64,000 nt of DNA from Arthonia radiata (Eukaryota > Ascomycota > Arthoniomycetes > Arthoniales > Arthoniaceae): contig PSQN01000008.1 in the NCBI GenBank assembly GCA_002989075.1, positions 1 through 64,000 on the forward strand, written 5' to 3'. Both the position numbers and the translations under genes were made by a program. Shown piece after piece: positions 10,980 to 23,247 of this stretch; within the stretch, counting starts at the first letter, position 1; every line of letters begins with the position of its first letter. The notes under the pieces are model-generated. The model searched no databases. It was not told the DNA's origin and was given only the letters and a program-made list of their open reading frames with translations.

Positions 10980-11930
10980 GCGGCTATCTGTGTTTGCAAA
11001 GGCAACGTAATTGTCCAATTTCTATATTGATATGAAACATCGTTCGTCAGCGTTGAGCGAGCATGTGCATCAGCGACGGAGTTTCTGAGGTGGGGGCTCT
11101 GGGCCAGGAGACCAGCAATGTGAGGCAGTAGAGCTGCGCATCAGGCACACTGAGCCAGCCAAACATGTACAGGGTAGGCTGCTCGCTTGCAGCGTCTCGA
11201 GAGATCCAAAAGGTTTACAATCGCATCCGAAGCACGCACCCACCATTGCTTTCACGTATCACATGTCGTTCCCCCTCACCATATTCCGCTCACGCGAAGT
11301 CTGGCTTCTGCGCAGCGGCGACTATGCCGTCTGGTCTCCGACAGCATCTGAATGGCGATGGTAGCTACCGTTCACCGCCAAGACGACGGAAAATGATCGC
11401 ATCTAGAGTTCGATGCTAACATTCGGTCCTAGCTCAGCCTCCCTCGAGGATGAATGGAGTTGAATGTCGCAACGGGCAGAGAGAGCAGACGCTAAAGGCA
11501 ATGATATCTCTATGATGTTGGCGATGCGAAATCCATTTTGGGCAAGGCGGGTTGGGTCAGGCCAGCTGCCAGTGGAGAGGTGTTTGCGTTGCTTAGCGGC
11601 TACCGCTCGCTTCAAAATCATCACCTCTTCTCCCCACTTCTTTGCGAAGAAATCACTTAATTCTGCTGAGGCAGTCTCAGCGGGAGGTAGAAGGTGTTGT
11701 TGATAGAGATGCGTTCCTCACCTGATAGATGGCTGGGATAGGGGCTGCTAGTGAAGAGGGGCAAAACCTTGCTTCTTTTGGTGATCCGTTTCTCTGCGCT
11801 TTCCTCGCCTGTGATCCAGCGCTGCAGTCGACTGCACCCAATTTTCCACCATCAACCACACCTCGATAATTGCTCGTCTCATCGTCTTTCTCTTTGACTG
11901 GGCCAATCACACCCATGTCAAAATTAATCG
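10980..11930. other. Intergenic, about 950 bp, nothing recognised
   Basis: 3' flank of the AVT-type gene and 5' region of EAF1. Short frames occur on both strands, without family resemblance or splice logic. Confidence 0.5.
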
Positions 11931-14900
11931 ATGCCAAATACGGACTCATCTCGTTCTGCACAGCTGATCGAGAAGAGGAATGAGCTCAAGTACGTCAACT
12001 TTGCTCGATAATTCTTGAACGTCATCGCAAACGCATCAGCATGAGCATGCGACACCGAAAATGCAAACACATCTAATCATTTAGAGCGTTGTGGTGCTGA
12101 TATCGATGCACAGAGCAACGGTACTGTCGCGCAAGCGCAAGCTTTGCGAGCTGTACGCCGTAACTACCTCCTCGGACCCCAATCCAGCCCCCATCTATTC
12201 CGACCTTCAACCCCCCGACTCTGCGCTCGCCCAGTACCTCGCGCGAAACGACATCGAAAGGTCAGTCCCCATCCCATCATTCGTCGACCATTTTCGCGCC
12301 ATCACAGGAGGCTGTGACTGTTCATCTGGATTTTTCATGCGACTAACATTCTAATGCAGCGGCCGCTACTTTGACGAATCCACTCTCCCTCCACGCCCCC
12401 GGGTCGAGTGGCTGCCTCTCTCTCCTCCCGAAGATGTCGACGACCTCGCTCACGCGGATGATGCCGACTTCAAGACTGCGCGATCACCTTCGCCCAAACA
12501 ATTCGACAGGTCACGGCTAGTCTCGCCGCAGGACTCGAGTCATCGAGCTTCTTCTCGCCAGACACCCGAGGATGCCATCATCACTCAGCACGCCGATGCT
12601 GACCTGCAAAATGGTTCAATACCAACGCCGCGGAGCGCGGTCGAGCTGGACGAAGTTGTGAGGCCTCAACGCGACAAATTCCCACCTTCGAGTAAGGCCG
12701 CAACGCCGCACAGCCCACCTGACAGCCCTACGTCTCAGTATGTCGATGCGCATACTTCGAAGCCCGACCGTCTGCCTCCAGAGACTATTGACGCGCAAGA
12801 GGAAGACCAAGAGATATCTCAACACGATGGCGACGCTATACAAGTGCGACAAGGAAGTGCTCCTGCACCGGCTTTAGCTCCCAACGTTGAGACATTTGAG
12901 CAATTGCAGCACGCCGGCATTCGTCATTCCGCGGCAGCGCATGCGCAGGACAGAGGTACTTCACTTCCTCCGACAGGCTCGCCCAAGAACAGGAGACTGG
13001 GCCACAAGACGTCTACTCGCACATCACCACGCAAGACACCCGAGCGTCTCCTCGTAGCCGAGAACGCAGTGCAATCCCACCAAGGCAGACCAAAAAGGGC
13101 TTCTGTAGAACTGGACCAGGCCATCACACAGGACGATCAGGCCTCTTCCAAAGCTCATCTAAATGACAATCGGGACCAGACGCAGACCCTGGACATCGAT
13201 TCTACTCCGCGCGAGCCTTTAAGTAACGTTGAAAATCGTTACTCGGTGCCTAAGCGCAGACTCGAGGACGACACTGACCTTGCACTTGTTCCTACGACCA
13301 AGAGACTGAAACGGACGAAGCCGAGGAAGATTATAAAACTTGCAAAGGCCGATCGTTATATACCTGCAGCACGGTACCAAAGGCTTGCAGGTGGTCAGGA
13401 CTATCGTCATCCAGGCGGCAAGAAAGACTACATGCACATTCTCTTTCTCAAGCAAGCACTTGACTCACCCCTCACATTCAAGACAGATCTTGGCAGCCTC
13501 TTAGGGGCTACGTCAAAAACGTTGACGACTTCTGATTGGGAGGCGAATCTACATGAGAAGAATGAATGTGCTGTTGTCAAGCGCGTGTACGACTGGCAGC
13601 AACGTAGCCAGTGGTCTTTGAGGCAGCCAAAAGTTTGTCCCGAGCCAGCACACCCGCCTGGCCACTGGGACCACTTACTGCGTGAGGCGAAATGGTTACA
13701 AACAGATTTCAGGGAGGAGCGAAAGCTCAAGCTGAGTATTTGCCAGGAGCTCGCTCACTGGTGCAAACAGTGGCACGACGCTACCAACGTACAGCGCGCG
13801 GCCCTTCAGATCAAGGACGACTGCAGCAATGTTGCTCTTGGCCGAGACGGTGAGAGGCCTGCTCTGGGGATGTACGAGCGGGCGAGTAGTTCGGACCTGA
13901 TCTCACCGGCTATAGGCTTGCCACAGGCCAATGTTGACGACACCTTCGATTCCGATTTTGATACTGGGTCTATACTCAAACAAGAGAGCCTTGACTCAGA
14001 TCTCATCGAGCGACTACCACTATTCGAGCCCTGGAAGCCGAGAACGCCTCCCGAACAAGACCTCAGCATTTCTGCCGACATGCAACGGACGGCTGATATC
14101 CGACAAGCGATCGTTGCAGACGGCACTGCATCGAGTGATGAGGCGCCGGCGCCAGAGATACCTCCTGAAGATACCGGCTGTGCTATCTTCGACCCAGCTT
14201 GGAGACAGCTACGTGCGCGAGTCAACGCAAACATTGCCTTCAAAACTCCAACGTCTCAGATGCCGCCGATGGGCTTCTATGAGCATCGTAGAGCTTCTCA
14301 GTGGACTCCAGAAGATGACCATCAGCTCAAACAATATGCTAAAGACTTCCCGTCTAACTGGGCACTGATTTCGGACCGTTTATCGGGCAGGTCTCAGTTT
14401 ACGCCAAGCATGAATCGGCGAACGCCTTGGGAATGTTATGAACGTCTCTTGTGCATGGACGGCGTTTTCTCAGACCCGACGACGCGTCAGTATGCTCGCC
14501 AATTCTCAATGACCCTTGACCGCATCCGCGCCAGGTGGCAGCAAAATATACAGCAGACAATGCAAGCCCAAGGCATGACGCAACAGCTCCAGCACTCTCC
14601 ACCACGGTTTCCCGCGCCTTTGAAGGTCGAACGCAAGATGCCTAGTCGGAGGTTTGCATGTATCTTGGACGGCGCTAGGAAGATTGCACGCAAACGCGAG
14701 AATCAAGAGAACAATCGAAGGCAAAGCCAGCACGAGAATCAAGCTCAAGGACCTCGCACAATTCCCCAGACGAAGCCGGAGTATACTCACACTCCTCAGT
14801 ACTGGAGCAACATGAAATACGAGCGAGAGGAGCAAGCCAAGCGAAAGCAGGCGCAGATTAGACAGCAGCAAGCTGCCTTGTTCCAAGCGCAGCAACAGAG

Positions 14901-16131
14901 CGCTCGACAAAACAACCAATCGATGCACAACAACGGGGCGTCACAAAGAACCGGATCCAGAGGCACGGATGCTGCCCAGGCTGCACCGACGGCGAACGGT
15001 CACCTTGCTGTGCCCGGGACAACAGCGCATCGGAGTCAAGCGTCTCAGTCGTCAATGCCAATGCCAGCGATGGTGAACCAGACGGCAGCAGGCAATGCTT
15101 TGGCCGCACAACTGGCCATGGGATCAGGAAGACCTCAAACTGGCATGCCTGTGCAACAACGCATGGCGCATGGGTTTCCCAATGGCCAGCAAACGCCCGA
15201 CCAAAGCATACAGCAGATGATGGCGGCTCAGCAGCTTCGCCAGCAGCAAGCATATCAAGCCCAGAGGCAGATTAATCAAAATCACGTTGGCCATAGTTCT
15301 CCGACAATGAGCAACATGAACGGCTTGCCGAACAGTGGCGCAACCAACCAATTCAACGGTGTCAATGGCGACTCTCTTCAAAGCCCACGCCTACCTCAGG
15401 GCATTCCGCCCGGCTCGAATCAGACATCGCCAAACTTGGCGCATCAATTGATGGCTCAGTTCGGCGGCCGGCCAAACCAGTTGTCCAGTGGACATGTCAC
15501 TGTACTCGACTCACTGCGTCACAACATCGCGCAAGAGAATCCTCAACTCTCCGCCGACGAAGTAATGAACATCGCAACAAGTCAATTGAAGCAGACTATG
15601 CAAACCCAAAACAGCGTCAACTATGCCCAGAACCGAGCTCTCAACGCCGCCGCAGGTGTGCATCAGATGCCCCAGCAACAGCAGCAGCAGTCCCGGCCGC
15701 CGACCCAACAAAGCATACAGAATACACCGCAGAGCCCATATCCAAACACGCAGCAGTCGCCGTACCTTCAGAATAGCATGCTTGCCAACCACATGCAAGG
15801 CCGCAGTGACAGCCCAGGCAATCCTCTCCAACAGCAACAAAACTACACGCAGAGCATGCAAGCGCAGATCGCTCAACAGATGCGGCGCAACGGTGTCATG
15901 AGTCCTACAGGCGGCGGTGGCGGCGGTAGCAACCCAGCTAGCAGTCCACCGATGGGCTCTGCAATAGCTCCAGGCATGTACTCTAACGGACCTGCTCGCA
16001 CGCCTACACCCGGCCAGAATCCCATGCGCCCGCCCAGCTCGGCGATGATGGACCAGCGGCCGGGCAGCGCGAACGCCATGGGCATGAATGCGGGCAGCCC
16101 GCGGCCTATGAGCAGTCAAGGTGTGCAGTAG
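11931..16131 (+). CDS. EAF1: EAF1/VID21, scaffold subunit of the NuA4 histone acetyltransferase complex
   Basis: Three exons: 11931-11989, 12087-12260 and 12360-16131 (introns 97 and 99 nt), 1,334 residues. The first exon encodes MPNTDSSRSAQ then LIEKRNEL, and the second SRKRKLCELYAV; this Arg/Lys-rich start is typical of fungal VID21. An HSA domain lies at about 508-551 (HWDHLLREAKWLQTDF), the surface that binds actin/Arp4. A Myb/SANT domain lies at about 722-775 (QWTPEDDHQLKQYAKDFP). The C-terminal third, from about 905, is Gln/Asn/Met/Pro-rich and low-complexity, with short CAG runs. Known role: it holds NuA4 together in the nucleus, acetylating H4/H2A. Exon 1 start and both junctions keep frame. 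The long antisense frames here follow from the biased C-terminal composition. Confidence 0.9.
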
Positions 16132-17384
16132 GACGAGCCTTGATGAGCGTGCATTGTACATATTGGGGTTGCTTCTCTTTGCTGCATGGTGTTCCGGGAT
16201 GATGGCAATGTACTGCATTTCAGCGGTTTTTGGGAGTGAAGACGAGGATGAGCCGACCTGTTTGGATCGCATGGTTAGGTCGCTTGATGAGTTACGTCGT
16301 GGTGGTGATGAGCTGCTTTCGGTGGTGCAAAGACGTCTGTAGCAATTGAGCTGCGAGAGCGGCGTGACCGAGACTTCCTTCTTCCTCTCGAGCTTCGCTT
16401 CGCTTTGAGCGCATTGCTTCCTTCAATTGGCTGTTGAAATGCTCTTCTTCGGTCGCCGCCCACTGAATATGCGCTAAGAGTACGCTAAACTACTAGCGTA
16501 CCGACCGATTGATCGCAATTCGACTTTCGCGAACCAGCATGGATTTAAATATGTGTTTACCTCACTGGCCTGCGCACCAACGCAAAATTTGACGAAAAGA
16601 ATCGTGAGCTAATGTGTCTTTCAATAGCGTGGGAGCTGCGGCCGTGGTGGGCATTTTGTCGGGTTGATAGCATGGGCTGGGAGGCGCTACTACGTTTTGG
16701 GTGTGGTGGCTTGGCGTCCTGTATCTCTACACTCTGGGTACGTTTGCAGAGAAAGAAGAGGGGCATTGAATTGAGTGCAATCTTGACCTGTTGGCGGGAT
16801 GCGCGAGAGCAAAGGTTTGTGTGCTGTGCTGGAACCCAATGGCGCTGTTTAAGTGAGGAGAGTACGCGGCGTCCATGCTGGGATGGAAATTGCTCTCTGC
16901 AGAGGAGAAGAATCATACTCTACTCGTGATGCTGAGTGGCCACTACTCGTGAACATGCAAGCCAACGATGCCTTGTTCGTTGGTGAGCAAACTGCTTGGC
17001 GCCATCATAGCAAACTGACCGCTCGAGAAGTCGCTGGGATGCTTTCGACGAGCATCTTTACTGGTTTTCATGCTGTGACATAGCACATTAGGACAAGGCA
17101 TTCTATCATGGTCCGTTTTTTACGAGGCTGGCCGACGCAAGATCATGCGCAGGTACCGCCTATTTGCTCGATGGGAAGTGGAGCAGCGTCCGCAAACACT
17201 GGGCGAGATGCAAAAGCAAACCCAGGCGCGTACAATCCTTCAGAGCTCCGCAATCTGATTCTTTCACCTTTCAAGCATACTAAGAGGACGAGAATAAGAG
17301 CACAGCAGACTTGAGGGTGCCTAACTTCCATCTTGCCAGGACTTCGAGCATGAAAATAGCAGCAATGCTAAAACGCTATATCAG
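16132..17384. other. Intergenic, about 1.25 kb, no supported gene
   Basis: EAF1 3' flank and 5' region of the MATE-like gene. The short frames between 16557 and 17331, on both strands, are Trp/Cys/Arg-rich and lack gene-like features. An undetected 5' exon of the transporter could lie here. Confidence 0.4.
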
Positions 17385-18874
17385 ATGGCTCAACAGCCCA
17401 AGGCATATCCTTTCTATGAGATGTGAACATAGACTCGAGCTGACAGGGCAGCAGGTTCTCTAGCACAGCTTTCATCAACTTCCTCGCCTTTCTACTGCCC
17501 GCGCTCTATCAGACACTCTCCAAGTTCTGGGTCGCCAACATCGACTCCACGCTTGTCGCGACCACGGATGCTTACACTTACATCGGCGTTGTCTCTGAAG
17601 TCATTAACGAAGGTCTTCCTCGCGCTTCTTGGCTCATAATTGGTGACAAGTCTTCACAGGACTATGCCTCCCGTCTCGGCCTCTCGCATACCCTCATACT
17701 CGTTCAAGCCCTTCTCGGAGCGCTTTTGAGTGTCATCTTTGCCGGCGCGGCAAAGAGCTTCGCTCAGGGATTCGTGCCCGCAGCGACTCGCTCGCGAAGC
17801 TTGACTTACGTCCGCATAAGCGCCTTCTCTGCGCTCTCGTCTGCTGTCGAGACGGCTGTCGCAACCTCGACCAGGGCGCTCGATTTGCCCAACATCCCGT
17901 TAATCATCTCGTTGGCGAAGTTCGGCATCAATATCGTGCTCGATCTGCTCTTGATCTCGACCTTCCACGTGGGTTCTCATGTCCCTACCGTCAACGATCA
18001 AGCGTCCATCAGACTAGCGTGTGACATGACATCCGCCTTCATCGGACTCGCATATTTCGTCTTCACCGTGAGTTGGCGGCCCACCCTCAGTGCAGACGAT
18101 TCACGGCATTTGAAACCCAGCCTTGCAGCTCTCAAAAAGTTGGCCCGACCTGGTGCCTGGACGTTCATTGAGTCTGCAGTCCGTAACGCGCTCTACCTCT
18201 GGCTCGTCTCTGGCATCGTCTCTATGTCACTCACCTACGCCACGGCCTGGGGCATCTTCAACACCATCCGGTGGGGCCTGGTAATGGTACCCGTGCAGAC
18301 GCTCGAGGCGACAGCGCTCACGTTTGTGGGGCACAAGTGGGGCGCTTTTCGTGCCTCTGCCATCGACACAGTCCTTCCGCAGGCATCGAGGTCAGACATC
18401 TGGAATATTGTAAGGCCTGCTGTCTACGCTGTGGCAATCGCAGTCACCGTGGAAGTTCCGCTCTGCATCTTCATGTCTCTCTCCGGCGCTCGACCATACG
18501 CACGCTGGCTCAGCGGCGACGATGCCGTGGCTGCGACTACGGCGCACATGTGGCAAACAATTGATTGGTGCTACATCCTCTACGCTATCGGTACACAGCT
18601 AGCTACGGTACTGTTGGCAACACGACCAAGCTGGTACCTCGCGCAAAGCTTGGTGGCGAACGTGCTGTACGTGCTGCCTTGGGCCATCGTATGCCAGGTG
18701 ATCAACCTGAATGCGCAAGACGCGTGGACGTACCACAGTCTGGTGTTTGGTGGAAGCCTGGTGTTCAGCTTCGTCGACATCGTTCTGTTCGACAGCTTTT
18801 GGATATGGCGATTGATGAAGGGCAGGATGAGTATCTCAAGGCTTCCAGCATCACAACCCATTCGTGACGACTGA
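17385..18874 (+). CDS. MATE-like multispanning membrane transporter
   Basis: Proposed exons 17385-17422 ([12 protein letters not shown]) and 17464-18874, 482 residues, separated by a 41-nt intron with a GTGAAC donor, CTGAC branch and TCTAG acceptor. That intron is short, so the first 13 residues are uncertain; the frame from about 17464 is solid because an in-frame stop lies just upstream. The protein has about ten to twelve hydrophobic segments and resembles a fungal MATE/polysaccharide-exporter-fold family that I recall from dothideomycetes, with blocks such as [19 protein letters not shown] and [16 protein letters not shown] proteins usually export small molecules in exchange for cations; the substrate here is unknown. 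No biosynthetic genes are adjacent. Confidence 0.7.
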
Positions 18875-19343
18875 TTAACGGGAAAGGTTTGGCACAAGAC
18901 CGGACTGGAACGCTAGCGACTAGCTTGTCGACGTGCTAGCTTTATCCAGCCTAGCACATAATCCCTTGTCTCCCACTTTTGCATGTGATAGATAGGGAAT
19001 AGCACCTCTCCGGCGTCGTCGGCGACACTCCAGTAGGACAAGGAGTCAGGAACAGCAGCCCGAATCTATCAAACCTATCAGGTGAGACGTCAATGGAGAA
19101 AGCTCTTCTGGACCACAGCCAATGCAAGGGGAATGCAAGGTTACATCACTCGCCTGTCAAGGCGTACAGCTGGTCCCGCATTTGGTTGCGCGTCGCCCGC
19201 CTGGGCTATGTACCTGTACCTTGGTAAACAACTACCTCTCGTCTCTCATGCTCTCATTCTTCGTCTGTTCCCCACCTCTACATCTCTATCAAATATCTAG
19301 CATCCTGTCTTGACTCCGCCAGCGCTGGAGCATCGCCACAGCC
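18875..19343. other. Intergenic, about 470 bp
   Basis: Contains the promoter of the FNT gene, including a C/T-rich tract at about 19220-19300 (ctctcgtctc, cccacctc), common upstream of fungal start sites. No gene seen. Confidence 0.4.
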
Positions 19344-20342
19344 ATGCTCCAGCACCTTACCCCACCTGAGGCACTCGAGTCGCTATCGCGCGCCGCGGTA
19401 CACAAAGCGCACATACCGACTCAAAAGCTGTTCGCCTCTTCAGTCATGGCTGGTATCTTATTGTCTTTTGCCTGTGGCACTTTGCTTGTTGCGAACGCTT
19501 CACCGGACCTTGCAAAGTATACACCCGGGCTACTGCGCTTGATCAACGGCCTCGTTTTCCCTTACGGCATCGTTCTCATCACCTTATCTGGTACGGCCTT
19601 GACAACAGCCAGCATGATGGACACGACGGTCGCGCTCTGCCAAGGTCGCATGCGTCCCGCCGCGGTAGCCTACACATTGACTGTGACGCTGGTCGGTAAC
19701 GTACTCGGCAGCCTGTTCATTGTTGTGTTCATCTACGGACTCGGAGGAACGTTCGATGGGAAGGTCTTTCGTGACAGCGTTATCAGCTACGCAACGTCCA
19801 AGCAAGTCGAACCTACCTGGGGACAGATCTTTGTGCGCGGCATTGGCGCGAACTTTCTCTTGAGCATGGCGGAGTTTCAAGGCGCGATGGGACGAGGATA
19901 TGCTGAAAGGGTTGTCGCGATATGGCTGCCGACAGCTGCATTCATCAGTCTTGAGCTGGATCATCTCGTTGCAAATGTGACGTTTCTGCCTCTGGGTGAG
20001 TATCCACAGCGATGGATGAGCGAAGGTGGACGCTAGTTAATCTCGTAGCTATCTGGCTCGATGCGCCAGGTATCACGATAGGCACATATCTTTGGAAGGG
20101 TATGCTACCCGTTGCATTAGGAAATTTGGCAGGAGGTAAGTCATACTCACCTGGATGTTCTCGTTCGACCACTGATCGCCTACTTACCAGGCGCCCTCTT
20201 TGTGGGCGCGTACTTCTATTACATGCATCTTCAAGACTCCGAGCCGATCGCCATCGACGGCAAGTACTATGATGGAGAGGAAAGGTTCAGCTCAAGATCG
20301 CCGCCGCTAAGTGGATACTCTGACCGTGAGCAAGGCCTTTAA
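19344..20342 (+). CDS. Formate/nitrite transporter (FNT) family channel
   Basis: Three exons: 19344-19995, 20049-20135 and 20191-20342 (introns 53 and 55 nt, GTGAGT/GTAAGT donors), 296 residues. Six membrane segments are expected. Recognisable FNT blocks are an N-terminal helix then KLFASSVMAGILLSFACG, a second broken-helix region (LSGTALTTASMM, where many members have an acidic or Phe-containing loop), a GNVLGSLF block, ANFLLSMAEFQ, and LELDHLVANVTFLPLG, which carries the conserved central His next to an xAN motif. FNT channels pass formate, nitrite, lactate or hydrosulfide across the plasma membrane; fungal NitA-type members import nitrite. No nitrate-assimilation genes lie nearby, so the substrate is open. 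The loops deviate somewhat from the classical signatures. The C-terminal tail is short, acidic and Ser-rich. Confidence 0.85.
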
Positions 20343-20706
20343 ATCAGATCGAGGTGCAGATCAGAGTACCGCAGCGACGACCCTCTTCCGCGCCCAGTGT
20401 CTTCAGCTTGCAATGATCTATTGTGTCTGGAATGATGCCTAAAAGTTCATTTATGAGCTATTAGCTCACAGCAGACGTGCTCCAGGGATCCTGTCGACAT
20501 GGCTCCCCGAACGCCGGCAACGCACCATCCGGTCAGCAACTCACAGCCCAAAGTCGCGAAATGACATGCAAACGAAGGACACAGACGCATCAGTAAGTCG
20601 TACAGCCTCTTCTACGATTCCTTTAGCCATGATCTTGCGCCTAGAACGCTATCTTTTCAGCCATCTAACGCCTGCAGAAACAGCACCATCTGCCACTCAT
20701 ACGGTC
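20343..20706. other. Convergent intergenic region, about 360 bp
   Basis: Lies between the 3' ends of the FNT gene and the methyltransferase gene. No gene or distinct terminator was recognised. Confidence 0.4.
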
Positions 20707-21747
20707 TCACGCGCTCTTCCTCCCACTAGCCACAACCGCAGTCCCACTCATCACACCCTTCCCCTTCCCATGCCTTCCCTCTAACCTCTCCACCATACTT
20801 CTCCTCAGCATCTTCTTCCCCTCCTCCATTCCCTCCTCCATCCTGCCCGCGGCCCCCTCCACCATCTCCCGAAAATGCGGCACCACCTCCGCCAAAAATC
20901 CCACAATCCCCTCCGCGCTCTCAAAGCTCATCCCGCATTCGAACTCCTCCCCTTGCACCTCCTCAAACCCCGCTTTCTCAAGCTGCTCAGCCACCCCCTC
21001 GACGCTCCGCCACGCACTCGGTAGCGTCCGCTCCATCGTCGTGGGCACGTTCACGTCCACCTCCGAACACATGTCCCGGAATAGCTCCACCCACTCGCTC
21101 GTGCGCCAGGAGGTCAGACTCAGCACGCCGCCTGGACTGAGGACTCTGTGCGCTTCCGCCAGCGCTTTCGCGGGCGAGGGCACCATAAACAGGACGAAGC
21201 CCGCGAGCGCGTGGCTTATGCTTCCACTGTCAACGGAGACGAGGTCGCACGCGTCCTGCTGCTCCACTTTTACATTCTCCCAGCGTGCCTCACCGTCTGC
21301 GATTTTCTGGGCGCGCGTGTCGCGTAGGCGTTGGATCATGGAGGGGGAAAAGTCGGTGGCTAGGATTTTCGCATTATCGGGAAGACTGGAGGTGTAGGAG
21401 GTGAGGAGGAGGGATGTTACGGTGCCGGGGCCGCAGCCGAGGTCGAGGATGGTGGTGGCTTTGGTGAATGGGTGGAGGGCGTGCGCGGCGGCAAGGAGGT
21501 GGGTGGCGGAGGTGCGGGTGGGGTCGACTTTTGAGGGGTAAGCGATGTTTTGGGGGTTGTGCTTTGAGTTGAAGAAGTGGTGCCAGGGATCTTCTTTTGG
21601 TTGAGTGGGTGGGGTGGAGGTTGTCATGGTGGCTGTGGTGGAGGAGGCGCGCAGGAGCGTGTGCTGTAGGAGTGTTTTGGCAATGTTGGTGATGAGGAGA
21701 TATTGCGATGTTAGGCAGTGAGGGTGTGTGAATGGACGGTAGAGCAT
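20707..21747 (-). CDS. Class I SAM-dependent methyltransferase
   Basis: Single exon of 346 residues from ATG 21747, or 306 residues from ATG 21627 (MTTSTPPTQ). Motif I is clear at about 100-108 (ILDLGCGPG), followed by an acidic motif II region (ILATDFSPSM), a post-I QQDACDL block, and VLSPGGVLSLTSW as motif III/IV. The fold is that of ubiquinone/menaquinone- or arsenite-type small-molecule methyltransferases; the acceptor is unknown. The 40 residues before the second Met are Ser/Thr/Leu/Arg-rich without acids, like a mitochondrial presequence. A TATATAA element 39 bp before the first ATG would place transcription starts close to or after that ATG, which may favour the internal start or give two isoforms. 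The C-terminus is Glu/Lys/Arg-rich. Confidence 0.8.
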   Translation of the reverse strand: MLYRPFTHPHCLTSQYLLITNIAKTLLQHTLLRASSTTATMTTSTPPTQPKEDPWHHFFNSKHNPQNIAYPSKVDPTRTSATHLLAAAHALHPFTKATTILDLGCGPGTVTSLLLTSYTSSLPDNAKILATDFSPSMIQRLRDTRAQKIADGEARWENVKVEQQDACDLVSVDSGSISHALAGFVLFMVPSPAKALAEAHRVLSPGGVLSLTSWRTSEWVELFRDMCSEVDVNVPTTMERTLPSAWRSVEGVAEQLEKAGFEEVQGEEFECGMSFESAEGIVGFLAEVVPHFREMVEGAAGRMEEGMEEGKKMLRRSMVERLEGRHGKGKGVMSGTAVVASGRKSA

Positions 21748-21785
21748 GGAGGATAGCTTTAAGTGCTATACGGTCGGAGAGAGCC

Positions 21786-21792
21786 TATATAA
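21786..21792 (-). promoter_or_regulatory. TATA-box-like element of the methyltransferase gene
   Basis: TATATAA on the plus strand, which also reads TTATATA on the gene strand. It lies 39 bp upstream of ATG 21747 and 159 bp upstream of ATG 21627. Confidence 0.45.
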
Positions 21793-23034
21793 TCCATCCC
21801 GGCGACTTCACGCACACAAAGGCAGCGTTGCGGAGACATTGGCGGAGACCTAAGAAGTCACCGCACGGGGAGTTCACGATTGGTCGGCGGCTTGCGCTGG
21901 TGATTGTGTATCTCTGATACCCTTCTGCTTTAGAGTGCTCATAGATCTGGGTAGCCTAAGCTGCTACAGGAAGCGTCGTGGTATTGCTGCGTAGGTCGAA
22001 GACAGATAAATAAATACCCTACGTGGAATGTATCCGGGGGTTGTTTGGCCCTAATTCATGGCTGTTCTTGGCAATTTACACTCCTTTAGGGGCTTAAGAG
22101 CCAAAGAAGCAATACCGCCAAGGGCGGGCAATCACTGCGAAGTCTTCGTGAAACTTCATGTTTTCTCCCGCCGATCTTGATGATCTTGATGCCTAGAGGT
22201 GTGGGTGAGTTGTCGTGTGTTAAGGGAGAAAGTTGGGCCAGTAAGCGAGTAATAGGTCATACTTATATTCATTTTACAGCGGTAGATCTTATTGACAGCT
22301 CATCAATATTAGTTGATCGCAGGCCAACAGCATTACAAAGGCGCTGAAACAGGAGCTGAGTACTCTGATTACCTACTGCGCAGTACGTGTGATCACTAAT
22401 GAAGACGTAAGCTCGCAGAAATGGTCGAGCAGGTATGCTATTGACAAGAGCGTCAGAGGCAAGTCGCTGGCTGGTAGATGCGGCGGTGATAGTTGACGTG
22501 TCGTTTGTCGCTCGGTCGTGATTTGCTCGTCGGCTCGCGAGTAGGCCCATGTGTGGTCGGGTGAAGGATTTGAGAGTCTCACATGAGTCAGTTCCCTCAC
22601 GACCAAACCTGTGATACACACGACGTGTCGCTACGCTAGACACAAGTCGAATGGGTACGTCTTCTCGCGGGACCTCCGTTTCATTCATGGACATGGCCAC
22701 CAGAGAGCGGCGAGCACCTACGCACTAAGCAATTTAACAAATTCCTCATCCAGCGCGTTTCAACAAGCGGACGCGATGCACGGACGGTCTTTGCTGTACT
22801 CAATGCGTCGAATCCACGTACTGTGACAAACACTGCTGCGACAACGACAGCTGTCGCGAGATTGACGTAGCATGTCATCTCACATACAAAGAGGAGGCAT
22901 GCGCGCTACTTCTACCAGATTCTCGCGCACAGTCAACAACAACGCAGTATATTCTCCGAAAAACTCACCCAAACAGTCTCATCAGCACAGCACTTACGTC
23001 ATTCAACCACCCAGCTTCCATCCCAGCACACACC
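21793..23034. other. Intergenic, about 1.2 kb, no supported gene
   Basis: Ordinary composition and no RIP signature. A 143-codon minus-strand frame (22700-22269) has no recognisable domain or context, and I do not call it. The right end is the promoter of the small gene at 23035. Confidence 0.4.
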
Positions 23035-23247
23035 ATGGCCCAAGAACACACGGAGAGCAACATTCGCTTGAACAAGCTGCTTGACCGCATGAAAGGCGAC
23101 ATCAAGGACAAGCAAAGCTCCACGAGCACTCCAGGAAAGGGCAGCCCAGAAGATACGAGGGAGACCGACCTCGAAAAAGGCCCGAGTGATAAAGATCAGC
23201 CAAAGTCGGGCAGCCTCGTGCAAAAGATCCTTCATCCTAGGAAGTAA
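23035..23247 (+). CDS. Small hydrophilic orphan protein, 70 residues
   Basis: Starts in an excellent context (CACCATGGCC) and runs 70 codons without an intron. The product is highly charged (Lys/Asp/Glu/Ser), starts MAQEHTESNIRLNKLLDRMK, and has no Trp, Cys or membrane segment; its N-terminal 25 residues could form an amphipathic helix and the middle is disordered. It sits alone in a gene-poor interval. Not recognised; a stress-related or conidial hydrophilin-like role is possible but is only a guess from composition. Confidence 0.5.
   Translation: MAQEHTESNIRLNKLLDRMKGDIKDKQSSTSTPGKGSPEDTRETDLEKGPSDKDQPKSGSLVQKILHPRK

Noticed and set aside
15511-16272. 253-codon antisense frame inside EAF1
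   Set aside because: It mirrors the Gln/Met/Pro-rich C-terminus of EAF1 and has no domain or start context of its own.
22269-22700. 143-codon minus-strand frame
   Set aside because: No domain, no relative and Arg/Ser/Thr-rich chance composition; not strong enough to call.
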